Below are positions 1 to 6,050 of a stretch of DNA of 6,050 nt, one piece after another (the first letter of the stretch is position 1; each line of letters opens with the position of its first letter). The stretch spans positions 1-6,050 of the forward strand of contig CAMWKY010000140.1 of the NCBI GenBank assembly GCA_947174965.1. The letters are read 5' to 3'. The position numbers and the translations under genes are program-made. Source of the stretch: an uncultured Ruminococcus sp. (GTDB taxonomy: Bacteria > Bacillota > Clostridia > Oscillospirales > Ruminococcaceae). A model generated the notes under the pieces. That model made no database searches, was not told where the DNA came from, and saw only the letters and a list, made by a program, of their open reading frames with translations.

Positions 1-794
1 TTTGCAAGTTCTTTATCTGCCTGATTTTTATGGTCCTTTGCCGATTTATCATTCATATCATTGAAAATCTGTTCTATTCTTGCCACATTATTCCTAAATT
101 CATCAAGAAGGATTTCTGAACGTTCCGAAACATTTTCAAAGAACTGGTTATAATATACTGACTGCTGAAAATCTTTTTTATATTCATCTTCGGTTTTTGT
201 AAGCCAGTCCTCTGCTAATGCAACAGAGGACAGAAAATCATCAACATATGTAATAACTTTGGTAAGCGGTTTATAGTCTTTCATGCAGAAATAATCATAA
301 AGTGCGGAAATATCCTTATATTCCTCACTCTCCTTGTCCTTGCTGTAGAAATCAAGAAGTTCTTCCATAGCTTGAGATTTTATAACATTATTTGCTGTAT
401 CATCAAGAATATCAAATCCCGATGTTATGCCCTGTTCTGTTATGTTGTCACGGAGAAGCTCAAAACAGAATGAATCTATAGTTGAAATTTTAGCATTTTG
501 CAAAAGAATCTGCTGTTTAAGGAGATATTCTCTTTCTTCGTCTGAAACAGTATTTATCAGCTCACGAAGTTTTGTATCAAGTCGGCTTTTCATCTCATTT
601 GCAGCATCATTTGTAAATGTTACAACAATCATCTTATCTGCACTGACACCCTTTTGTGCGTTTTCGGGCATACGGATAAGCTGTAGAAGTCTTTCAGTAA
701 GAACAGCTGTTTTTCCGCTTCCTGCCGCCGCTGATACTATAATAGACGAATTGCGGGCATTTATCGCATTTTGCTGTTGTGGTGTATAGTTCAT
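1..794 (-). CDS. addA: AddA, ATP-dependent helicase/nuclease subunit A (N-terminal part, runs off the window)
   Basis: AddA is the superfamily 1A helicase and nuclease subunit of the AddAB complex, which unwinds and trims double-strand DNA ends for RecA loading in the cytoplasm. Only 264 codons are present. The protein begins MNYTPQQQNAI, a UvrD/Rep-type Q motif. It continues with a Walker A motif, AAAGSGKTA (K28), then motif Ia TFTNDAANEM (residues 59-68) and an STIDSFC motif (104-110) that corresponds to STIHSFC in Bacillus AddA, followed by a diverged charged region. The ATG at 794 is supported by AAGGAG ten bases upstream and by its position directly before the Q motif. The start overlaps the addB stop by four bases, so translation is probably coupled. 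The family is usually around 1200 residues, so most of the helicase core and the C-terminal RecB-like nuclease lie beyond the left edge. No frameshift or internal stop was seen. UvrD/PcrA is a less likely alternative, because the addB neighbour is diagnostic. Confidence 0.95.
   Translation of the reverse strand, partial: MNYTPQQQNAINARNSSIIVSAAAGSGKTAVLTERLLQLIRMPENAQKGVSADKMIVVTFTNDAANEMKSRLDTKLRELINTVSDEEREYLLKQQILLQNAKISTIDSFCFELLRDNITEQGITSGFDILDDTANNVIKSQAMEELLDFYSKDKESEEYKDISALYDYFCMKDYKPLTKVITYVDDFLSSVALAEDWLTKTEDEYKKDFQQSVYYNQFFENVSERSEILLDEFRNNVARIEQIFNDMNDKSAKDHKNQADKELA
791..794 (-). other. addB/addA stop-start overlap (ATGA)
   Basis: The TGA stop of addB (791-793) and the ATG start of addA (792-794) share bases in a four-base ATGA overlap. 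This arrangement commonly allows a terminating ribosome to restart on the next frame. It fits a need for matched amounts of two subunits of one complex. The overlap is seen directly; the coupling is inferred. Confidence 0.9.
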
Positions 795-3700
795 TTCTTT
801 TTGTCTCCTTTCTTTTTTTCACAAAGAATAGTTTCTGCTTTTTCTTCTGCTTTTTTCGTATCTTCTTCACTGCGCTGTACAGAAGAATCGCCGTTTCCGC
901 ATAAAGCACTGAAATCACAATATCTGCATGGGTTTTCATCACTGCTTACAACAGGTTCTGCCTTGACATCTCCGCTTTTTATGGATTCTACTGTTTCTGT
1001 CATCTTTTCATAAACCAGCTTTCTTAATTTCACCATATTTTCGCTTGAAATTACTTTTGACAAATCCTGACCATTAACTTCGTTTTTGCCTGTTATTCGT
1101 ACAGGAATAAAGCTTGATGTTCTCTTGCCTGCCATACTTTTCTCCATAGCTTTGATTACATTAACATCAGCAAGAAGCTTTCCGCTTGCCTTTAAAGCCT
1201 TATTTATATTTTCCTGATTTTTGACGGATTCTTTTACTTTATCACAATCAACATCAGAAATACTTACAGGACAATAAAGTGCGCCTGCCGGAATATGACT
1301 GCTGTAATCTCCGCTTTTGTCTGTTGCCTTGCAGTTTCCTGCTATATCTGTCACAAGGAACATATATATAAGCATCTGTAAATTTATTCCGTTGCCTATA
1401 TTAAATGAGTTCAGTTTCTTTTTACTGCTTTTGTAGTCAATCACACGGAGATATTTCTTGTTGTCAAGAGGATTCTCCCATATGTCCATACGGTCAACAT
1501 TTCCTTTTATTTTAAGCCAGCTGTTTTCACTAAACTCAAAATCGGGAGTTTTTATACTGTTGATTTTGTATTCAAACTCTTTCGGCTCAAAATCACTGTC
1601 TTTAAGTGAAGCCTGCGTATACTCAAATACATTGAAAAGCTGTTCTTTAAGCTTGCTGAAAAACAGTTCAAATCGTGGAGTTTTTGCAAAATCTCCACCC
1701 AGATTATCTTCGCAATACTTGTCAGCCTGTGCATATATTTCATTTTTCAAATCCTGTTCAGACATGGTTTTAAAGTCATTTCTCTGCACTATCGAACGGA
1801 AACATTCATGCGTGAGACTCCCTGCAATACGCACATCAAGGTCTATTTTTTCAGGAATATTCAACGCAAGACAACTTTTACAGAAATACATGAAATGACA
1901 CTTATTATAGTTCTCAATGCCTGTCGGAGAAAGTATAATGGGCTGAAATCCTCCTCTTAACTTCTCAATTATACCAGTGCTTACATGGAATTTTGCTTCT
2001 TTCTTGTTTCTGTAATTTCTGAAATTTGATTCAATTCTCTCTTTATAGTCTGTATATTCAAAAAGTGCCTTTTCAATTGATGCAACAGACTTATCTTTTC
2101 TTGCATTTTCCTGCATATAATGATAATAGGCGGATTTTTTCGTTACAGCATAAAAATCAGGCGGTAAATTTTCTTCTGATATAATATGACTGTCTTTTTT
2201 CAGATATTTTTTATCAAAGATTGTTTCTTTGAACATATTGTCAATCTGTCCGACAACAGATGCAGAATATTTTACAGTTCCTTTAAGGTCGGCAAGCGGA
2301 TATGTCACATAAAGCTTATCAGAAGCCGTTGAAAGTGCCTTGTATACAATAAGTCTTTCTGACGCAGAGAGTTCTATTACAGAACGTGAAATGCTGATGC
2401 CTTTTTCAGAAAGTTTCTGCTTGTCACCTTCAGAAAATATGCCATATAAGCTTACCTGATTAGGAAAAGTTCCGTCATTTGCGCCCATCACAAAAACAAC
2501 TTTCGGAGAATTTAATCTTGCTGTTCTTGCAGAAGCTGTCATTACAGAATCAAGTGTCTGCGGTGGTACAGAATATGTAATCTTGCCAATCATTGAACGG
2601 ATAATGCCTGAAAGTTCGCTGAATGTCATTGCGTTTTCACCAATAGTCTGCACAATGCTGTCAAGTATACCCATTATACAGCTCCATAAGCGTTTCAGTT
2701 CTGATGCCTCATAGTCACGGTTGATATTTACAAGATTATTCATTATCTTTTGCAGATTATTTTCTGCATTACATTCAACAAAATAATTATAAATATAGGT
2801 ACAGCTTTCAAGTACAGTGATTTTTCCTCTTAGTTTCTTTTTAATTTCAACTATCGGAATAATTACATTTTTTCTCATTTCATTGATTTTGTCAAGATTT
2901 TCATCTTCAGCAGTAAACGGCTTAGTCCATACATCACCATCAACACCCCATTTATAGCAGTAATTTTCAAGAAGTGATATATCAGTTATATTCACATCAA
3001 GTATTCCGCATTTCAACAAACGGAAAATCTGTTCGGACTGAATTTTTCTTGATGTAAGCAAATCAAGCAGAACTATAAAAAATACAACTATAGGAGCGTG
3101 ATTTATAGAACGTTCTGTACTTAAGAAATATGGTATCTCATACCTTTCAAAAGCTGTTTTAAGAATGGTGCTGTAATCCTCAATGTTATTGGAAATTATG
3201 GCTATATCTCTGTATCTTAATTTACCGTTGCTGTCATGTATAAGCCTTTTTATGTTTGCGCAGACATATTCAACCTCGCTGTACATATCTCTTGCTTCAA
3301 AAAGTAAAATATTCTGCATAAGCGGTGCATTTTTAAACTTATTCAGCTTGTTTCGCATAATATTTTCACTAAGATACTTCAAATCGGGACTGTTAAAGCG
3401 ATAGCTTTCTATCTGATATTTAATTTTTGAACTGTAGTTATTATCTGTACATATCTGCACAAGCTGTTTGTATGTTGAATTAACTGTATCAAAAAGTGTA
3501 AAATCATAAGCGTGTACATTATCTGTTCTCAAAGTTACAACAACATTTTCAGCAGATGCAAAAATAACTTTTATCATGTCCAGCTGGTCAGCATTAAAGC
3601 TTTCAAATTCATCAAAAAATACGCTTTTACCCTTGAAATATTCGTTCTTATTTGCAATCTCTGATGCTATACGGATATTTTCAAGATTATCCTTGAATCC

Positions 3701-4207
3701 GTATTCTTTCATAAGTCTCTCATATTCGCAGTAAATTTTTGATACATCAGAGGCTTTTTCTCCTAATTTTCCGCTTAATAACTCAACTTTTTTCAGAAAA
3801 CTTTCAAGAGTTATGCCCGATTGTTTCATATCTGTTATAAGCTGTAAAATTTCTTCTGCAAAGCCGTTCTGATTCTTTCTTTTTGCAAAGAATTTCAGGT
3901 CACCTGCTGAAGCAATAGCCTGATAGATAATAATCATACGTGCATTTTCGTCTGCATAATCGCCATTTCTGTTCGGGTCGCCGTAAAGCTGAAAAAGTTC
4001 ACGTGAAATTCCGCTGAAAGTTGATGATACAAGCTTGTTGAAATTTTCTGCACCTATAGCCTGATAAAGTGTTCTGTCGAAATCATTGGAATACTGTTCA
4101 GGAACGATAATGCAGACTTCTTTTTCCTCTGCCTGAAATTTTTTGATTCTCTCAAACATTTCAGTTGTTTTTCCTGTTCCTGATGAGCCTATAATAAATT
4201 CTATCAT
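791..4207 (-). CDS. addB: AddB, ATP-dependent helicase/nuclease subunit B (complete)
   Basis: AddB partners AddA in double-strand-break end resection. At 1138 residues it is close to the roughly 1160 of Bacillus AddB. It opens with a Walker A motif, GSSGTGKTT (residues 7-15, K13). A Walker B-like stretch FFDEFESF carries D199-E200, and the family-typical GANDGTFP lies at 575-582. The C-terminal RecB-like nuclease has H800, VDRMD (D905, D908), IDYKS (D924, K926) and Q944 with Y948. All four cysteines expected for the [4Fe-4S] cluster are present: C770, then C1094, C1097 and C1103, with the same x2/x5 spacing as Bacillus AddB. Two further cysteines (C776, C779) sit beside C770. The protein ends in a charged tail of about 35 residues. 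The ATG at 4207 places Walker A at the extreme N-terminus, as is normal for the family, and has an AAAGGGTGA site upstream. By family knowledge the AddB motor is not a processive helicase but scans for Chi; the Chi sequence here is unknown. Confidence 0.97.
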   Translation of the reverse strand: MIEFIIGSSGTGKTTEMFERIKKFQAEEKEVCIIVPEQYSNDFDRTLYQAIGAENFNKLVSSTFSGISRELFQLYGDPNRNGDYADENARMIIIYQAIASAGDLKFFAKRKNQNGFAEEILQLITDMKQSGITLESFLKKVELLSGKLGEKASDVSKIYCEYERLMKEYGFKDNLENIRIASEIANKNEYFKGKSVFFDEFESFNADQLDMIKVIFASAENVVVTLRTDNVHAYDFTLFDTVNSTYKQLVQICTDNNYSSKIKYQIESYRFNSPDLKYLSENIMRNKLNKFKNAPLMQNILLFEARDMYSEVEYVCANIKRLIHDSNGKLRYRDIAIISNNIEDYSTILKTAFERYEIPYFLSTERSINHAPIVVFFIVLLDLLTSRKIQSEQIFRLLKCGILDVNITDISLLENYCYKWGVDGDVWTKPFTAEDENLDKINEMRKNVIIPIVEIKKKLRGKITVLESCTYIYNYFVECNAENNLQKIMNNLVNINRDYEASELKRLWSCIMGILDSIVQTIGENAMTFSELSGIIRSMIGKITYSVPPQTLDSVMTASARTARLNSPKVVFVMGANDGTFPNQVSLYGIFSEGDKQKLSEKGISISRSVIELSASERLIVYKALSTASDKLYVTYPLADLKGTVKYSASVVGQIDNMFKETIFDKKYLKKDSHIISEENLPPDFYAVTKKSAYYHYMQENARKDKSVASIEKALFEYTDYKERIESNFRNYRNKKEAKFHVSTGIIEKLRGGFQPIILSPTGIENYNKCHFMYFCKSCLALNIPEKIDLDVRIAGSLTHECFRSIVQRNDFKTMSEQDLKNEIYAQADKYCEDNLGGDFAKTPRFELFFSKLKEQLFNVFEYTQASLKDSDFEPKEFEYKINSIKTPDFEFSENSWLKIKGNVDRMDIWENPLDNKKYLRVIDYKSSKKKLNSFNIGNGINLQMLIYMFLVTDIAGNCKATDKSGDYSSHIPAGALYCPVSISDVDCDKVKESVKNQENINKALKASGKLLADVNVIKAMEKSMAGKRTSSFIPVRITGKNEVNGQDLSKVISSENMVKLRKLVYEKMTETVESIKSGDVKAEPVVSSDENPCRYCDFSALCGNGDSSVQRSEEDTKKAEEKAETILCEKKKGDKKK
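805..810 (-). promoter_or_regulatory. Ribosome binding site of addA, inside the end of addB
   Basis: On the minus strand this reads AAGGAG, ten bases before the addA ATG. It lies within the last codons of addB, which encode the lysine-rich end KKGDKKK. The purine-rich lysine and glycine codons therefore serve both as coding sequence and as the binding site for the next gene. Confidence 0.8.
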
Positions 4208-4213
4208 AAATAA

Positions 4214-4222
4214 TCACCCTTT
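4214..4222 (-). promoter_or_regulatory. Ribosome binding site of addB
   Basis: The minus strand reads AAAGGGTGA, which resembles the consensus AAGGAGGTGA with part of the GGAGG core missing. It lies six bases before the addB ATG. It is the only plausible site here and supports the start at 4207. The match is weaker than those of the two neighbouring genes. Confidence 0.6.
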
Positions 4223-4229
4223 AAAATGC

Positions 4230-4259
4230 AATGCTGTACAAGAAATTATGTACAGCATT
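4230..4259 (-). terminator. Perfect 11-bp inverted repeat between the GH25 gene and addB; possible weak terminator
   Basis: AATGCTGTACA (4230-4240) and its exact reverse complement (4249-4259) flank an eight-base loop. In the minus-strand transcript this hairpin starts 9 bases after the GH25 stop codon and ends 7 bases before the addB ribosome binding site. What follows the stem is GCATTTTAAA, so the U-run is only four long and offset, and the stem has four G-C pairs. That is poor for a strong intrinsic terminator. It could instead be a leaky terminator that reduces read-through into addBA, or a transcript-stabilising 3' hairpin. The symmetry is seen directly; the role is inferred. Confidence 0.5.
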
Positions 4260-4268
4260 ATTAATTGT

Positions 4269-5993
4269 TCAGAATCCGTTCAAATGATATGTAATCATTA
4301 TTGCGGGATAATTTCTTTTACATTCATGTTCGTAAACATCTGATATAAGTTGGCTGATTACACCATAATTATAGCCGAATCTGATTGAATCATCATCAGT
4401 TATAAGCCATACATCATAATCAGCGAATATTTCAGAATTGACATTATCTGTCAGGAAATCGTCATATCCTCTTATGCCGATATAGTGCTTTCTGTCTGCA
4501 TCAAACACACCGCAGAAAGATTTTATAAGCTGTGAAACATCATCTTTTGAAATATCTGCAAAATTCGGATTTGTCAAATCAAGATAAAGCGGATATTCAA
4601 ACTGATACTGTTCAACAAATTCATGAAGTTTCTCTGCTTCCTCTGCAATTTTTTCAATATCTGTTGTAGCTGTATTCCATACAAGACCAATCTTGCGTGA
4701 ATTTTCCTTTGCGCCTGCAATATTTTCGGAGAGTATTTCCCAGTTCGGCTCATTTTCCGTACTGTTTACATCAAGCATAATTATTTCCCTTTCGGAAATA
4801 GTTTCCCAGTCAATAACCGTGCTGTCTGCCGTAATCTTATCACATAGACTGCGTGCTGTTGTTGGAACAGTCAGCGGAATATCAGGTGATGCTGTTGTAG
4901 TTACAGCAACATATGACGGGTCAGGGTTCTGCGAAATCACTGTTGAAAAATCCTTGTAACAGAAATTAACATCAACATTGCCGTTTATGCCGTCAATTGA
5001 GCCTTTGCTTGAATACTGCCAGTTGCTGTAATGACCTGTATACGCTGTAAGACAGTCGCTGTATTGTGCAACCCATACATCATATTTGTTAAGAATCTCT
5101 TTGTAAATATGCGTTTGCAGGAAATTTGCATAGCTGTAAACACCAACATAATAGCCTTTGTTTTCCATTTCCGTACAGAATGTATCAACAATAGCAGAAG
5201 CCTGTGCTGTTGTCATGTTCATGTGCTTCTTTTCCTCAATATCAAAATATAGCGGTAATTCAAAGCTGTAGTCCTTTATGAGTTCATAGCAGACCTCTGC
5301 TTCTCTTTTTGCCGTTTCTGTATCATCTGCATAGCTGTACCAATATAAGCCAACTTCAATTCCTGCATCTTTTGCACCCTTTATATTCTGATACAGATAC
5401 TTATCAACCTGATTCAGTTCTTTTCCATAACCTGCTCTTATGTAAACAAAGTCAACCTGCCCTGTTTCCTTTACTTTTGCCCAGTCTATATATGCCTGAT
5501 GCTCTGAAACGTCGATACCTCTTTTTAGCGGTTCAGGCATAAGCGGACTTATAGGAATAGACGTTGTAGTTGTTTCGGTTGATTCCGTTTCTGTAGTTGT
5601 GTCGGCTGTAGTTTCTGTTTCTGTAGTTGTTTCTGTTGTAGCAGTTGTTGTGATTGTAGTAGCCGTTGTAACTGTTGCTGCTGTAGTTGTTGTTGGAACA
5701 GTTGTTGTTACTGTTGTCACTGTTGTTGTTGGAACTGTAGTTTGTGTGGTTGTGGTTGTGGTTGTGGTTGTTGTCGTTTTTTTTGTGGTAGTAGTTGTTG
5801 TGATTCCATAGTATGCGTTGTAAATATCAAAAACTTCAAATGGTGTTTCGTCTGAAATCTCTTTACTTTCCTGTGATTTTGTGCTATCATATGATATAGT
5901 GGTATCTTCTCCGAAAACATATGGAGAAAGTACTGCCAACCCTGAAATCGTACAAGACAGCATTACAGAAAGCATTCTGAAAAAACACTTCAT
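4269..5993 (-). CDS. Secreted GH25 muramidase-like protein with Thr-rich linker and a second degenerate GH25-like domain
   Basis: This 574-residue protein is predicted to cleave the N-acetylmuramic acid to N-acetylglucosamine bond of peptidoglycan outside the cell. Residues 1-28 look like a signal peptide: basic start MKCFFR, hydrophobic stretch, then VFG before an acidic residue. A short acidic region (29-64) leads to an 80-residue Thr-rich linker (65-144). The first GH25 domain (about 157-348) has GIDVSEHQ (D161), RAGYG, LYFDIEE (D251, E253) and the C-terminal signature starting WQYSS and ending VDVNF. The D161/D251/E253 spacing matches D9/D98/E100 of Cellosyl. After a linker at about 350-383, residues 384-574 align with the first domain but read YLDLT where it has YFDIE, so the catalytic Glu becomes T474. 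No dockerin, LysM, SH3 or LPxTG motif is visible. A phage endolysin is unlikely, given the signal peptide, the linker and the absence of phage neighbours. Its own target (self remodelling or attack on other bacteria) cannot be told from sequence. Confidence 0.94.
   Translation of the reverse strand: MKCFFRMLSVMLSCTISGLAVLSPYVFGEDTTISYDSTKSQESKEISDETPFEVFDIYNAYYGITTTTTTKKTTTTTTTTTTTQTTVPTTTVTTVTTTVPTTTTAATVTTATTITTTATTETTTETETTADTTTETESTETTTTSIPISPLMPEPLKRGIDVSEHQAYIDWAKVKETGQVDFVYIRAGYGKELNQVDKYLYQNIKGAKDAGIEVGLYWYSYADDTETAKREAEVCYELIKDYSFELPLYFDIEEKKHMNMTTAQASAIVDTFCTEMENKGYYVGVYSYANFLQTHIYKEILNKYDVWVAQYSDCLTAYTGHYSNWQYSSKGSIDGINGNVDVNFCYKDFSTVISQNPDPSYVAVTTTASPDIPLTVPTTARSLCDKITADSTVIDWETISEREIIMLDVNSTENEPNWEILSENIAGAKENSRKIGLVWNTATTDIEKIAEEAEKLHEFVEQYQFEYPLYLDLTNPNFADISKDDVSQLIKSFCGVFDADRKHYIGIRGYDDFLTDNVNSEIFADYDVWLITDDDSIRFGYNYGVISQLISDVYEHECKRNYPAIMITYHLNGF
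5562..5801 (-). repeat. Low-complexity Thr-rich linker DNA in the GH25 gene
   Basis: This stretch encodes residues 65-144, mostly Thr with scattered Val, Ala, Pro and later Glu. It is built almost entirely of ACA, ACT and ACC codons, so the plus strand reads as GTT/TGT-rich simple sequence. It includes four exact tandem copies of a six-base unit (TGTGGT on the plus strand, 5745-5768) and a run of eight T (5777-5784; A8 in the coding strand, encoding Lys-Lys). Such linkers are flexible, often glycosylated spacers in secreted enzymes of ruminococci. The long plus-strand Val-rich frame opposite it is an artefact of this composition. Confidence 0.9.
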
Positions 5994-6006
5994 GACATCT
6001 TTTCAT

Positions 6007-6012
6007 CTCCTT
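6007..6012 (-). promoter_or_regulatory. Ribosome binding site of the GH25 gene
   Basis: The minus strand reads AAGGAGATGA over 6003-6012, nearly the full anti-16S complement, with the AAGGAG core at 6007-6012. The core is 13 bases before the ATG at 5993, which is rather long, but the extended match ends nine bases before it. Two other ATGs lie between: one abuts the core and is in another frame, and the other is followed at once by a stop. The start at 5993, which gives a good signal peptide, is therefore preferred. No convincing promoter is visible in the remaining bases to the right edge. Confidence 0.75.
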
Positions 6013-6050
6013 AAAAAATTTTCTATAAAATTCCTCAATACATAATTAAT

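Noticed and set aside
427..789. Plus-strand 120-codon open frame opposite addA
   Set aside because: It lies entirely opposite a clearly conserved addA N-terminus, which includes the Walker A and Ia motifs. Its Ser/Phe/Cys-rich composition is typical of antisense frames.
1458..1898. Plus-strand 146-codon open frame opposite the AddB nuclease domain
   Set aside because: It is antisense to the conserved catalytic motifs of AddB, its product resembles no family, and it has no convincing start signal.
4257..4283. Possible addBA promoter on the minus strand: TTGAAC, then 15 bases, then AATAAT
   Set aside because: The spacing is too short for a good housekeeping promoter, the -10-like box overlaps the hairpin stem, and such AT-rich matches arise by chance in this composition.
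5599..5811. Plus-strand open frame encoding a Val-rich 70-residue protein that could look like a membrane segment
   Set aside because: It is the exact opposite strand of the Thr-codon linker; ACA/ACT/ACC codons read as Val and similar residues in reverse. It has no ribosome binding site, and the composition is fully explained by the GH25 gene.
5950..5993. Lipoprotein signal at C14 of the GH25 protein (MLSC)
   Set aside because: The cysteine sits in the middle of the hydrophobic stretch, and the preceding residues do not fit a lipobox well (Met at -3). A normal signal peptidase I site after VFG fits better.
5994..6050. Promoter for the GH25 gene in the right-hand edge sequence (TATAGA-like box)
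   Set aside because: No acceptable -35 box lies at the right distance, and the stretch is A/T-rich throughout. The promoter may lie outside the window.
1..6050. Mobile element, phage, CRISPR or defence system
   Set aside because: There is no transposase, integrase, direct-repeat array, tRNA or attachment site. The GH25 enzyme alone is not evidence of phage, and AddAB is a core repair enzyme. The whole window is explained by three ordinary same-strand genes.

Overview
The window looks like a chromosomal segment from an AT-rich, low-GC Gram-positive bacterium, most likely a gut- or rumen-type Clostridia (Ruminococcus or another Oscillospiraceae). This rests on three observations: an AddAB-type rather than RecBCD-type recombination enzyme, ribosome binding sites close to AAGGAG, and a secreted enzyme with a long poly-threonine linker of the kind common in ruminococci. 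The genus is inference; no rRNA or other marker gene is present.

All three genes lie on the minus strand, so they read from right to left. First comes a secreted GH25 muramidase-like protein (5993 to 4269). It has a signal peptide, an 80-residue Thr-rich linker, an intact GH25 domain and a second, degenerate GH25-like domain. A 62-base gap with a perfect 11-bp inverted repeat separates it from addB (4207 to 791), which is complete at 1138 codons. The addB stop codon overlaps the addA start by four bases (ATGA). addA then runs off the left edge, so only its first 264 codons are present. Coding density is very high, and no gene-free stretch exceeds 65 bases.

AddA and AddB together form the helicase-nuclease that processes double-strand DNA ends for RecA-dependent repair. 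AddA supplies the active helicase and one nuclease. AddB supplies a second nuclease, an iron-sulfur cluster and a motor-like Chi-scanning domain. The overlap and embedded ribosome binding site point to coupled translation of the two subunits. The GH25 protein acts outside the cell on peptidoglycan and has no evident functional link to DNA repair; the hairpin between them may partly separate the two transcription units.

I found no mobile element, CRISPR array, RNA gene or defence cassette, and no convincing new system. The observation most worth following is the GH25 protein: a catalytic domain fused to a diverged copy of itself that has lost the catalytic glutamate and the C-terminal GH25 signature. 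Smaller points are a repeat-rich, possibly length-variable linker, and two features of AddB: an Asp-Glu pair at the Walker B-like position and extra cysteines beside the iron-sulfur ligand.
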